In this document: positions 41,414 through 50,103 of the stretch, in pieces
Position numbering within the stretch: position 1 is the stretch's first letter
Layout of the letters: the number at the start of each line of letters is the position of its first letter
Source of the DNA: Herbidospora galbida
GTDB lineage: Bacteria > Actinomycetota > Actinomycetes > Streptosporangiales > Streptosporangiaceae
Direction: 5' to 3'
Length of the DNA stretch: 64,000 bases
Assembly: GCF_005233835.1 (NCBI RefSeq)
Contig: NZ_SZQA01000021.1
Location: 1 to 64,000 of the forward strand
Made by a program: the position numbers and the translations under genes
The notes under the pieces: model-generated
Told to the model about the DNA's origin: nothing
What the model saw: the letters and a program-made list of their open reading frames with translations, nothing else
The model's database searches: none

Positions 41414-43561
41414 ATGGCGATCGGGCTGAGCGAAGAGCACGAAGCGCTGCGCGAGTCGGTGACGGGATGGGCGCGGCGTCACATCACGCCGCAGGTCGTC
41501 CGGGCCGAGCCGGCCGCACGACCTCCGTTCTGGTCCGGCCTCGCCGACCAAGGGCTGCTCGGCCTGCACCTGCCCGAAGAGGTCGGGGGCTCCGGATACG
41601 GCCTGCTGGAGGCCGCCGTGGCGGTCGAGGCCCTGGCCGAGAAGCTCGCGCCCGGCCCCTACGTGCCGACCGTGCTGGCCGGCGCCGCGATCCACGCCGC
41701 CGACAGCAAGGCCCACGGGGAGCTGCTGTCGGGCCTGGCCGACGGGTCGCTGACCGGCGCGCTCGCCCTCGACGCGAGCCTGACCGGCGCCGACCGGGTC
41801 TCCGGAGTGGCCGAACAGGTGCTCGGCGCGGCCGAGGCCGACGTGCTGGTGCTGCCGGTCGGCGACAGGTGGGTGGTCGTCGAGGCCTCCGCCGCGACCG
41901 TGACCCCGATCCCGGCGCTCGACCTCACCCGGGGCGTCGCGCGGGTCGAACTGGCCGACGCCGAGGCGCGCTTCCTCGACGGCCTGACCACCGAGACCGT
42001 GCGTCACCTGGCGGCCGTGCTGCTGGGCGCCGACGCCATCGGGGTGGCCTCCTGGTGTGTGACCGCCGCCGCCGACTACGCGAAGGTCCGGGTGCAGTTC
42101 GGCCGTCCGATCGGCCAGTTCCAGGGCATCAAGCACAAGCTCTCGCGCATGCTGGTCGCGCTGGAGCAGGCCCGCGCGACCGTCTGGGACGCCACCCGCG
42201 CCACCGGCGACGAGCGCGACTACGCGGCGGCGATCGCCGGGGTGGTCGCCCCCGACGCGGCCGTGCAGTGCGCCAAGGACGCCATCCAGACCTTCGGCGG
42301 CATCGGCTACACCTTCGAGCACGACGCCCACCTCTACTTCCGCCGCGCCCTCACGATCCGGGCCCTGACGGGCTCCTCGGCCGACTGGAAGGAGCGGGTC
42401 GCCGCGCTGAGCCTGGCGGGGGTCACCCGGGAGATGCGGCTCGACCTGCCCGAAGACGCCGAGTCGCTGCGCGAGAGCATCCGCGGCGAGCTGGCCGCGA
42501 TCGCCCCACTGGAGGGCGCGGAGCAGAAGCGGGCGCTGGCCTCCGCCGGGTTCGTGATGCCCCACCTGCCGGCGCCGTGGGGGCGGAACGCGCCGCCGCT
42601 GGAGCAGGTGCTGATCCAGCAGGAGATCAAGGCGGCCGGGCTGAAGCTGCCGCAGATGATCATCGGCGCGTGGGTGGTGCCCTCGATCGCCGTGTACGGC
42701 ACCGAGGAGCAGCAGCAGCGCTTCCTGCCCCGAACCCTCAGCGGGGAGCTCGTCTGGTGCCAGCTGTTCTCCGAGCCCGGGGCGGGCTCCGACCTGGCCA
42801 ACGTCCAGATGAAGGCCGAGCGGGTCGAGGGCGGCTGGCGGCTCAACGGGCAGAAGATCTGGACCAGTGTGGCGCACGTCGCCGAGTGGGGGATCTGCAT
42901 CGCCCGCACGTCGAGCGAGGGGTCCAAGCACGACGGGATCACCTACTTCATCGTCGACATGAAGGCCGAGGGGGTCACGGTCCGGCCGCTGACCGAGATG
43001 ACCGGCGAGAACCTGTTCAACGAGGTCTTCTTCGACGACGCGTTCGTGCCCGACGAGCTCGTGGTCGGCGCGGTGAACGAGGGCTGGAAGGTGGCCCGCA
43101 ACACGCTGTCGAACGAGCGGGTGTCGCTGTCGTCGGGCTCGGGCGGGACCGGCTCGTCGGTGCCCGACCTGCTCGGGCTGGCCGGGCGGCTCGGCCGGGA
43201 GCTGACGCCGGTCGAGCGGCAGGAGCTCGCCGAGGTCGTCTGCGAGGGCCACTCGATCAACGCGCTGTCGCTGCGGGTGACCCTGAAGCAGCTGGCCGGG
43301 ACCGAGCCGGGCGCCGACGCGTCGGTGCGCAAGCTGCTGTCGACCTCGCACGCGCAGCACGTCTCCGAATGCGCGGTGAACCTCATCGGCCCGGCCGCCG
43401 TGACGGCGGCAGACTGGAAGCTCGGCGACGCCGGCTACTGGAACCGGGCGATCCTGGCCACGCGGGCCATGACGATCTACGGCGGCACCACCGAGGTGCA
43501 GCTCAACATCATCGGCGAGCGCATGCTGGGCCTGCCCCGCGACCCGGAGCCGGGTAAGTAA
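41414..43561 (+). CDS. Two-domain (fused) acyl-CoA dehydrogenase, FadE34-like
   Basis: A 715-aa protein made of two acyl-CoA dehydrogenase domains in tandem (about 1-330 and 345-715). The first has VQFGRPIGQFQGIKHKLS, FGGIGYTFEHDAHLYFRRA; the second has CQLFSEPGAGSDLANVQ, GQKIWTSVAHVAEWG, and IYGGTTEVQLNIIGERMLGLP. Fusion replaces the alpha2beta2 heteromer used in actinobacterial steroid side-chain oxidation; M. tuberculosis FadE34 has the same build and near-identical length (about 711 aa). It introduces the alpha-beta double bond in a CoA thioester. GGAGGGG precedes ATG 41414. Confidence 0.9.
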   Translation: MAIGLSEEHEALRESVTGWARRHITPQVVRAEPAARPPFWSGLADQGLLGLHLPEEVGGSGYGLLEAAVAVEALAEKLAPGPYVPTVLAGAAIHAADSKAHGELLSGLADGSLTGALALDASLTGADRVSGVAEQVLGAAEADVLVLPVGDRWVVVEASAATVTPIPALDLTRGVARVELADAEARFLDGLTTETVRHLAAVLLGADAIGVASWCVTAAADYAKVRVQFGRPIGQFQGIKHKLSRMLVALEQARATVWDATRATGDERDYAAAIAGVVAPDAAVQCAKDAIQTFGGIGYTFEHDAHLYFRRALTIRALTGSSADWKERVAALSLAGVTREMRLDLPEDAESLRESIRGELAAIAPLEGAEQKRALASAGFVMPHLPAPWGRNAPPLEQVLIQQEIKAAGLKLPQMIIGAWVVPSIAVYGTEEQQQRFLPRTLSGELVWCQLFSEPGAGSDLANVQMKAERVEGGWRLNGQKIWTSVAHVAEWGICIARTSSEGSKHDGITYFIVDMKAEGVTVRPLTEMTGENLFNEVFFDDAFVPDELVVGAVNEGWKVARNTLSNERVSLSSGSGGTGSSVPDLLGLAGRLGRELTPVERQELAEVVCEGHSINALSLRVTLKQLAGTEPGADASVRKLLSTSHAQHVSECAVNLIGPAAVTAADWKLGDAGYWNRAILATRAMTIYGGTTEVQLNIIGERMLGLPRDPEPGK

Positions 43562-43575
43562 GAACCTGTTACCTA

Positions 43576-43613
43576 AACCTGTTCCAGGCCTGATTCAAGG
43601 CCTGGAACAGGTT
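43576..43613. promoter_or_regulatory. Perfect 15-bp inverted repeat upstream of the nitronate-monooxygenase-like gene
   Basis: AACCTGTTCCAGGCC (43576-43590) and its exact reverse complement (43599-43613) are separated by 8 bases; AACCTGTT also occurs once more at 43563-43570. The repeat covers the -35 region of a promoter whose -10 (TAGCGT, 43626-43631) lies 6 nt before the next start codon, which favours an operator, though it also follows a stop codon and could act as a terminator. Confidence 0.6.
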
Positions 43614-43625
43614 GCAGTTCGGTTG

Positions 43626-43631
43626 TAGCGT
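43626..43631 (+). promoter_or_regulatory. -10 element TAGCGT of a likely leaderless promoter
   Basis: TAGCGT is 6 nt before ATG 43638; there is no Shine-Dalgarno sequence. Confidence 0.4.
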
Positions 43632-43637
43632 CGGGAC

Positions 43638-44738
43638 ATGCGGACCCGCGCGGCCGACATGTTCGGCCTTGAGTTCCCGATCTTCGCGTTCAGTCACTGC
43701 CGCGACGTGGTCGCCGCGGTCAGCCGGGCCGGGGGCATGGGCGTCCTCGGCGCCCTCTACTTCACCCCCGAAGAGCTGGAGACCGAGCTCGCCTGGATCG
43801 ACGCCAATGTCGACGGCAAGCCCTACGGCGTCGACGTCGTGATGCCCGCCTCCTACGAGGGCGCGGAGTTCGCGCCCGAGGAACTCGTGGGGCGGCTCCA
43901 GGGGATGATCCCGGACGGCCACCGGAAGTTCGTCGACGACCTGCTGGCCCGCCACGGTGTGGCCGAGTCGGACGGCGCGGCCGGGCGGGTGCTGCTCGGC
44001 TGGACCGACGCCACCGCCCGCCCCCAGGTCGAGGTCGCCCTGAAGCACCCGATAGCGCTGCTCGCCAACGCCCTCGGGCCGCCTCCCGCCGACGTGGTCG
44101 AGATGGCCCATGCCAAGGGCGTGAAGGTCGCCGCGCTGGCGTCCACTCCCCGGCACGCGGTCAAACAGGTCGAGGTCGGGGTCGACGTCGTCGTCGCCCA
44201 GGGGACCGAGGCCGGCGGGCACACCGGCGAGATCTCCACGATGGTGCTGATCCCGCAGGTCGTCGACGCGGTCGACGTGCCGGTGCTGGCCGCCGGGGGC
44301 ATCGGCGACGGGCGGCAGGTCGCCGCCGGGCTCGCGCTCGGGGCCGAAGGGGTCTGGACGGGCTCGATCTGGCTGACCGTGGAAGAGGCCGACACCCCGG
44401 CGGTGGCCCGCGACAAGATCCTCGCGGCGACCTCCCGCGACACCGTCAGGTCGCGGTCGTGGACCGGCAAGCCCGCCCGGCTGCTCAAGAACGAGTGGAC
44501 CGACGCCTGGGAGGCCGCCGACTCGCCCGGCACGCTGCCGATGCCGCTGCAGTTCATGCTGGTCAGCGACGCGCTGCGGCGCATCGGCCGGTCGGACGCG
44601 AAGGAACTGGCCACCTTCCCGGCCGGTCAGATCATCGGCACCATGAACGACGTCAAACCGGCCAGGCAGGTGGTCTTCGACCTCGTCGAGGGCTACATCG
44701 AGGCCATGGACCGGCTGCGGGCCATCAGTGACCGGTGA
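43638..44738 (+). CDS. Nitronate monooxygenase / 2-nitropropane-dioxygenase family FMN protein (IpdC-like)
   Basis: A 366-aa TIM-barrel flavoprotein: N-terminal FGLEFPIFAFSHCRDVVAAVSRAGGMGVLGA, then VVVAQGTEAGGHTGEISTMVLIPQVVDAV and VLAAGGIGDGRQVAAGLALGAEGVWTGSIWLTVEEA, the FMN-phosphate binding part. In this genomic setting it parallels IpdC of the mycobacterial KstR2 regulon, a family member that acts on steroid-ring CoA thioesters; that role is inferred from neighbours. The end overlaps the convergent crotonase gene by 14 bases. Confidence 0.88.
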   Translation: MRTRAADMFGLEFPIFAFSHCRDVVAAVSRAGGMGVLGALYFTPEELETELAWIDANVDGKPYGVDVVMPASYEGAEFAPEELVGRLQGMIPDGHRKFVDDLLARHGVAESDGAAGRVLLGWTDATARPQVEVALKHPIALLANALGPPPADVVEMAHAKGVKVAALASTPRHAVKQVEVGVDVVVAQGTEAGGHTGEISTMVLIPQVVDAVDVPVLAAGGIGDGRQVAAGLALGAEGVWTGSIWLTVEEADTPAVARDKILAATSRDTVRSRSWTGKPARLLKNEWTDAWEAADSPGTLPMPLQFMLVSDALRRIGRSDAKELATFPAGQIIGTMNDVKPARQVVFDLVEGYIEAMDRLRAISDR

Positions 44739-45534
44739 ACCGGGCGGGCCGCTTGTCCCGGAAGGCACGGGCTCCCTCCTTGGCGTCCTCGCTGCCGATG
44801 ACGGGCCAGCCGAGCGCGTCGGAGATCTTCAGCGCCTCCTCCTCCGGCACCCCGATGGTGTCGCGGTAGGCCCGCAGGATCGCCCGCACCGCGAGCGGTC
44901 CGCTGGCGGCCACGTCGTCGGCCAGTTCCCTGGCCCGCGCCAGGGCCTGGCCGTCGGGCACGACCTGGTTGACCAGGCCCATCCGCTGCGCCTCGTGGGC
45001 GCCGACCGGACGGCCGGTGAGCAGCAGGTCCATCGCGAAGGCGTAGGGGATCTGGCGGGCCAGCCGGATCGCGCTGCCGCCCATCGGGAACAGCGCCCGC
45101 TTGGCCTCGAACAGGCCCAGCGTCGCGCTCTCGGCGACCACCCGCAGGTCGGTGCCGACCAGCAGCTCGGTGCCGCCCGCGACGGCGTAGCCCTCGACGG
45201 CGCAGATGATCGGTTTGGTCGGCATGGCCTCGCGGAGCAGGCCGCGCCAGTGGTAGTTGGGGATCTCGGCGGCCCTGGCGCGGACGCGTTCGTCCTCGCT
45301 CGGGCTCGCCATGGCCTTGAGGTCGGCGCCGGCGCAGAACGTGCCGCCCGCGCCGGTCAGGATGCCGACCCTGACGTCATCGTGTTCGGATATGTACGTC
45401 CAGGCCTCCGCCAGCCCGACGAGCATGTCGGTGGAGAGCGCGTTGCGCGCCTCCTGGCGGTCCATGGTCACGATCACGACGTGGCCGTCGCGGTCGACGC
45501 GGCAGTGCGGGGTGCTGATCGGCAGGCGTTCCAC
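44725..45534 (-). CDS. Enoyl-CoA hydratase/isomerase (crotonase) family protein
   Basis: A 269-aa crotonase with oxyanion-hole segments AGGTFCAGADLKAM and VEGYAVAGGTELLVGTDLRVVAE; the second catalytic Glu region reads ESATLGLFEAKRALFPMGG. It hydrates the enoyl-CoA made by the dehydrogenase. The start is ambiguous: GTG 45534 (MERLPISTPH, given here) leaves a promoter gap containing the KstR2-like palindrome; an in-frame ATG at 45594 would overlap the divergent ligase start and lacks a ribosome site. Confidence 0.85.
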   Translation of the reverse strand: MERLPISTPHCRVDRDGHVVIVTMDRQEARNALSTDMLVGLAEAWTYISEHDDVRVGILTGAGGTFCAGADLKAMASPSEDERVRARAAEIPNYHWRGLLREAMPTKPIICAVEGYAVAGGTELLVGTDLRVVAESATLGLFEAKRALFPMGGSAIRLARQIPYAFAMDLLLTGRPVGAHEAQRMGLVNQVVPDGQALARARELADDVAASGPLAVRAILRAYRDTIGVPEEEALKISDALGWPVIGSEDAKEGARAFRDKRPARFTGH

Positions 45535-45564
45535 GTACGTACTGTCCGACGCCGACTTCCAGAG

Positions 45565-45578
45565 ATCAAGCGCTTGGT
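45565..45578. promoter_or_regulatory. KstR2-like operator ATCAAGCGCTTGGT
   Basis: The 14-mer matches the published KstR2 consensus AnCAAGnnCTTGnT at every fixed position and contains the perfect palindrome CAAGCGCTTG. It lies between the divergent crotonase and acyl-CoA ligase genes, 14 nt before the ligase ATG. A related TetR regulator could use the same sequence; no kstR2 gene lies in the window. Confidence 0.6.
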
Positions 45579-45592
45579 TGGAAGGAGCGCTC

Positions 45593-47125
45593 ATGGGTTC
45601 ACTCGGATTCTGGCGGCTCGCGCAGGCCGACCCCACCTGGATCGCCGCCGTCGATCCCGACGGCACGGAGCACACGGCCGGTGACCTGCTGGCCCGCGCC
45701 AACCGGCTGGTGCACGGGCTGCGCGACCTCGGGCTGCGGCCCGGCGACGGGATCTGCGGGCTGGTGCCCAACGGTTCCGACGGGCTGGTCCTCTACCTGG
45801 CGGCGCTGCAGGCCGGGTGGTACTACACGCCGGTCAACTGGCACCTGACGGGGCCGGAGATCGCGTACATCGTCGAGGACAGCGAGGCCAAGGCCTACTT
45901 CGTGGACGAGAGGTTCGCCGTCGAAGGGGCACGCGGCCGGGCCGGACTGGGGCCCGAACGGTGCTTCGCCTTCGGGGAGATCGACGGGTTCTCGCCCCCG
46001 CCCACCGGATCGGCCGAACTGCCGGACGACCGGACCGCCGGGGCGACGATGCACTACACGTCCGGGACGACCGGGCGTCCCAAAGGGGTCAGACGCGGGC
46101 TGAGCGGCCTCGACCCCGACGACATGGCCGAGCTCATGACGTCGCTGCTGAGGCTGTTCGGCATCACCCCCGGGCAGCCCAACGCCCACCTGGTCACCGC
46201 GCCCGCCTACCACACCGCCGTCACCCAGTTCGGCGGCAGCGCGCTGCACATGGGCCACACGCTCGTGCTGACCGACAAGTGGGACGCCGAGGAGACGCTG
46301 CGGCTGTGTGAGCGCTATCGCGTCACCAACTCCCACATGGTCCCGACCCACTTCAAGCGGCTGCTCTCGCTGCCGGAGGAGGTCCGGGGCCGCTACGACC
46401 TGTCGTCGCTGCGCTGGATGATCCACGCCGCCGCGCCCTGCCCGGTGCCGGTCAAGTCGGCGATGCTCGACTGGTGGGGCGACGTCGTCTACGAGTACTA
46501 CGCCGCCACCGAGGGCGGCGGCACCCTCGCGACCCCGGAGGACTGGAAGAAGCACCCCGGCACGGTCGGCAAGGCCTGGCCGATCAGCGAGCTGCTGATC
46601 GTCGACGACGCCATGGAGGAGGTCCCGCGGGGCACCCCCGGGACCATCTACATGAAGATGGGCGCCGCCGCGTTCGAGTACAAGGGCGACCCCGAGAAGA
46701 CCCGGGCCAACCGGCTGCGCGAGTTCTTCACCGTCGGCGACATCGGCTATCTCGACGACGACGGGTTCCTGTTCCTGTGCGACCGCAAGGCCGACCTGAT
46801 CATCTCGGGCGGGGCGAACATCTACCCGGCCGAGATCGAGAACGAGCTGCTCGTCCACCCGAAGGTCGCCGACGTCGCGGTGTTCGGCGTCCCCGACGAC
46901 GACTGGGGCGAGCAGATCAAGGCGGTCGTGGAACCCGCCGAAGGGGTGATCCCCGGCCCCGAGCTGGCCGCCGAGCTGCTCGACTCGCTCCGGGGGCGGC
47001 TGTCGACGATGAAGTGGCCCAAGACCATCGACTTCATCGCCGAGATGCCCCGCGAACCCAACGGCAAGCTGCTGAAACGCAAACTCCGCGCGCCTTACTG
47101 GGAGGGCCGGGCCAGTGCCATCTGA
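45593..47125 (+). CDS. Acyl-CoA synthetase (FadD type)
   Basis: A 510-aa ANL ligase: P-loop MHYTSGTTGRPKGV (about 155-168), YYAATEGGG, VGDIGYLDDDGFLFLCDRKADLIISGGANIYPAEIENEL hinge, and C-terminal PREPNGKLLKRKLR with the catalytic Lys. It activates a carboxylate (probably a steroid- or terpenoid-derived acid) to its CoA ester. GGAAGGAG lies 7 nt before ATG 45593. It opens an operon of five tightly overlapping genes reaching 51659. Confidence 0.92.
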   Translation: MGSLGFWRLAQADPTWIAAVDPDGTEHTAGDLLARANRLVHGLRDLGLRPGDGICGLVPNGSDGLVLYLAALQAGWYYTPVNWHLTGPEIAYIVEDSEAKAYFVDERFAVEGARGRAGLGPERCFAFGEIDGFSPPPTGSAELPDDRTAGATMHYTSGTTGRPKGVRRGLSGLDPDDMAELMTSLLRLFGITPGQPNAHLVTAPAYHTAVTQFGGSALHMGHTLVLTDKWDAEETLRLCERYRVTNSHMVPTHFKRLLSLPEEVRGRYDLSSLRWMIHAAAPCPVPVKSAMLDWWGDVVYEYYAATEGGGTLATPEDWKKHPGTVGKAWPISELLIVDDAMEEVPRGTPGTIYMKMGAAAFEYKGDPEKTRANRLREFFTVGDIGYLDDDGFLFLCDRKADLIISGGANIYPAEIENELLVHPKVADVAVFGVPDDDWGEQIKAVVEPAEGVIPGPELAAELLDSLRGRLSTMKWPKTIDFIAEMPREPNGKLLKRKLRAPYWEGRASAI

Positions 47126-47978
47126 ACCGAACCCCGAGATCAACCACGTGCTGGAGTTTCCGGGCGGCTACACCCGGTCGACCGGGCCGGTGATCGGCCG
47201 CTTCCTGACCGAGTTACGCGCCGGCCGGATCGTCGGGGTCCGCACGGCGGCCCGGAAGGTGCTGGTGCCGCCGCTGGAGTACGACCCGGCGACCGGAGAG
47301 CCGGTCGTGGCGGACGACTTCGTCGAGGTGGGCCCCGCCGGGACCGTCCGGGAGTGGACCTGGGTCGAGGAACCGCGCAAGAACCACCCCCTCGACCGGC
47401 CGTTCGCCTGGGCGCTGATCAGGCTCGACGGCGCGGACACCTCGCTCGTGCACGCGATCGACGCTCCGGCGAAGGCGATGCGGACCGGGTTGCGGGTCTG
47501 GCCGCGCTGGCGGCACGACCGGATCGGGTCGATCACCGACATCGAGTGTTTCGTCCCGGAAGTGACCACGATCGTGGCGAACGTGCGGACCGAGTACACG
47601 GTGACGCCGGGTGCCGCCCTGAAGCGGTATCTGGACGCTCTGACCAGGAACGTCTTCCTCGCCGGCCGGTGCTCCACGTGCGCCGCCGTCTACGTGCCCT
47701 ACCGGCTCTCGTGCCCCCAGTGCGGGTCGGTCATCGAGGACGAGGTCGAGGTCGGGCCGGCCGGCACGGTCACCACGTTCGCGATCAACAACCTGCCCGA
47801 TCCGCGGGCGCCGCAGGTGCCGTTCGTGTCGGCGTACATCCTGCTCGACGGGGCCGACACCCCGATCATCGCGCTGCTGGGCTCGGTGGCGGCCGGGGAG
47901 GTCACCGAAGGGATGCGGGTGCGGGCCGTGTTCGAGGGCGGGACCGTCAAGTGGTTCGCGCCGGAACGGGAGGCGTGA
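47115..47978 (+). CDS. DUF35 / OB-fold protein with zinc ribbon, duplicated domain
   Basis: A 287-aa protein with two DUF35-like OB domains; the second is complete and has a rubredoxin-type zinc ribbon (RCSTCAAVYVPYRLSCPQCGSV) followed by TVTTFAINNLPDPRAPQVPFVSAYILLDGAD. DUF35 proteins bind thiolase-like partners, for example in the steroid side-chain aldolase complexes. M. tuberculosis Rv3521 sits in the same order before Ltp4 and Ltp3. Start GTG 47115 overlaps the ligase by 11 bases. Confidence 0.88.
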   Translation: MPSEPNPEINHVLEFPGGYTRSTGPVIGRFLTELRAGRIVGVRTAARKVLVPPLEYDPATGEPVVADDFVEVGPAGTVREWTWVEEPRKNHPLDRPFAWALIRLDGADTSLVHAIDAPAKAMRTGLRVWPRWRHDRIGSITDIECFVPEVTTIVANVRTEYTVTPGAALKRYLDALTRNVFLAGRCSTCAAVYVPYRLSCPQCGSVIEDEVEVGPAGTVTTFAINNLPDPRAPQVPFVSAYILLDGADTPIIALLGSVAAGEVTEGMRVRAVFEGGTVKWFAPEREA

Positions 47979-48955
47979 TGAGACCGGTCGCCGTCGCGGC
48001 GTTCGCGCAGACCACGCACACCGACCACGACTCGGGGCTGTCGGAGCCGGAGCTGATCCTCCCGGTCATCCGGGCGGTACGCGAACAGTCGGGCCTCACC
48101 GAGTTCGGCTTCACCTGCTCGGGCAGCTGCGACTACCTGGCCGGGGCGCCGTTCTCGTTCGTGTCGGCCCTCGACGCCCTCGGCGCGTGGCCGCCCATCC
48201 AGGAGAGCCACGTCGAGATGGACGCCGCCTTCGCGCTGTACGAGGCGTGGGTGCGATTACAGCACGGCGACGTCGACTCGGCCCTGGTCTACGGCTTCGG
48301 CAAGTCGTCGATGGGCGACCTGCGGGAGATCATGACCCTCCAGCTCGACCCCTACTACCTCGCGCCGCTCGGCCTCGACCAGCTCTCCTACGCGGGCCTG
48401 CAGAGAAGCGCGGTGCAGGGGGACTTCCCCGCGATCGCCCGCCGGAGCTGGGAGTCCGCTCAGACCAACCCGTACGCGCTCAAGCTGCCCGAACCCGTGG
48501 AAACGGCCCCGATCACGGACGGAGCGGCCGCGATCGTGCTGGTCGCGGGTGATCTCCTCCACGACCGCACGAACCTCGCCTACATCAACGGCATCGCGCA
48601 TCGCATAGACCCGCACTATCCGGGCATGAGGGATCTCACCCGGTCGGCCTCCGCCGCCGCTGCCGCAACGGCGGCGGGGGTCGGCAAGGGCCCTGTCGAC
48701 GTCGCCGAGCTGCACGTCCAGTTCGCCCACGAGGAGACCGTCCTCGCCGAGGCGCTCGGCCTCTCCGGCGACACGCTGATCAACCCCTCCGGCGGGCCGC
48801 TGGCCGCCAACCCGGTCATGGCGACCGGGCTCATCCGCATCGGCGAGGCCGCGAGCCGGGTCATGGACGGCACCGCCGCCCGCGCCGTCGCGCACGCCGC
48901 CAGCGGGCCCTGCCTGCAGCACAACCTCGTCGCCGTCCTGTCCCGGGAGTCGTGA
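47978..48955 (+). CDS. Thiolase-like lipid-transfer protein (Ltp4-like)
   Basis: A 325-aa thiolase-fold protein, shorter than normal thiolases: FTCSGSCDYLAGAPFSFVSALDALGAWPPIQESHVEMDAAFALYEAW, VYGFGKSSMGD, and the C-terminal INPSGGPLAANPVMATGLIRIGEAA. The catalytic Cys-His set of thiolases is not all evident, as in other Ltp subunits, which act as retro-aldolases with DUF35 partners. The start overlaps the DUF35 stop (TGATG) and its stop overlaps the next start in the same way. Confidence 0.85.
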   Translation: MRPVAVAAFAQTTHTDHDSGLSEPELILPVIRAVREQSGLTEFGFTCSGSCDYLAGAPFSFVSALDALGAWPPIQESHVEMDAAFALYEAWVRLQHGDVDSALVYGFGKSSMGDLREIMTLQLDPYYLAPLGLDQLSYAGLQRSAVQGDFPAIARRSWESAQTNPYALKLPEPVETAPITDGAAAIVLVAGDLLHDRTNLAYINGIAHRIDPHYPGMRDLTRSASAAAAATAAGVGKGPVDVAELHVQFAHEETVLAEALGLSGDTLINPSGGPLAANPVMATGLIRIGEAASRVMDGTAARAVAHAASGPCLQHNLVAVLSRES

Positions 48956-50103
48956 TGGGCAATCGTTGCGCGGTCATCGGGGTCGGCCAGACCCACTACA
49001 CGACCCGGCGCCGGGACGTCTCCATGGCGGGCCTGGTCAGGGAGGCGGCGCTGCGCGCCCTGGAGGACGCCGGGCTGACGTTCGCCGACATCGACGCCGT
49101 GGTCGTCGGCAAGGCCCCCGACCTCTTCGAGGGGGTCATGATGCCGGAGGCCTACCTGGCAGACGCGCTCGGCGCGGCCGGCAAACCCATGACGCGGGTG
49201 CACACGGCCGGGAGCGTCGGCGGGTCCACGGCGCTGGTCGGGGCCTCGCTCATCCAGGGCGGCGTGCACGACCGGGTGCTGGTGGTGGCGTACGAGAAAC
49301 AGAGCGAGTCGAACGCCACGTGGGCCCTGACCACCCATCTGCCGTTCACGTCGTCGCTGGTCGTGGGGGCGGGCGGCTACTTCGCCCCGCACATCCGCGA
49401 GTACATGCGGCGGTCGGGCGCCCCCGGCCACATCGGCACGCTCGTCGCGGTCAAAGACCGGCTGAACGCGCTGAAGAACCCCTACGCGCACCTGCGCATC
49501 CCCGGCATCGACCGGGCCATGGTCGAGTCGACGCCCATGCTGTGGGAGCCGATCCGCTACCTGGAGACCTGCCCGTCGTCCGACGGCGCGTGCGCGATCG
49601 TGCTGTCGTCGGAGCGGGCGGTGACCGGGACGCCCGCGTGGGTGCACGGCGGCGCGATGCGCTCCGAACCGATCTTCCGGGCCGGCCGCGACACGGTCAG
49701 CCCGCAGGCCGGGATCGACTGCGCCGCGGACGTCTACCGGCAGGCGGGGGTGACCGACCCCCGCCGCGACCTCGACGTGGCCGAGGTCTACGTGCCGTTC
49801 AGCTGGTACGAGCCCATGTGGCTGGAGAACCTCGGCTTCTGCGGCGTCAACGAGGGCTGGAAGCTCACCGAGGCCGGGGCCACCGCCCTCGACGGCGACA
49901 TCCCGTGGAACGCCTCCGGCGGAGTGCTGTCGAGCAACCCGATCGGCGCCTCCGGGCTCATCCGGTTCGCCGAGGCCGCGCTCCAGGTCCGGGGCATGGC
50001 CGGCGACCACCAGGTCGAGGGGGCCAGGAGGGCCCTCGGGCACGCGTACGGCGGAGGCGCGCAGTTCTTCGCCATGTGGATCGTCGGAGCGGAGAAGCCA
50101 TGA
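48955..50103 (+). CDS. Thiolase-like lipid-transfer protein (Ltp3-like)
   Basis: A 382-aa thiolase-family protein: CAVIGVGQTHYTTRRRDVSMAGLVREAALRALEDAGLTFADIDAVVVGKAPD, VHTAGSVGGSTALVGASLIQGGVHDRVLVVAYEKQSE, and the C-terminal NASGGVLSSNPIGASGLIRFAEAALQVRG with HAYGGGAQFF. It probably forms a heteromer with the Ltp4-like protein. Order and sizes match Rv3521-Rv3522-Rv3523 of M. tuberculosis as I recall them. ATG 48955 overlaps the preceding stop. Confidence 0.88.
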   Translation: MGNRCAVIGVGQTHYTTRRRDVSMAGLVREAALRALEDAGLTFADIDAVVVGKAPDLFEGVMMPEAYLADALGAAGKPMTRVHTAGSVGGSTALVGASLIQGGVHDRVLVVAYEKQSESNATWALTTHLPFTSSLVVGAGGYFAPHIREYMRRSGAPGHIGTLVAVKDRLNALKNPYAHLRIPGIDRAMVESTPMLWEPIRYLETCPSSDGACAIVLSSERAVTGTPAWVHGGAMRSEPIFRAGRDTVSPQAGIDCAADVYRQAGVTDPRRDLDVAEVYVPFSWYEPMWLENLGFCGVNEGWKLTEAGATALDGDIPWNASGGVLSSNPIGASGLIRFAEAALQVRGMAGDHQVEGARRALGHAYGGGAQFFAMWIVGAEKP

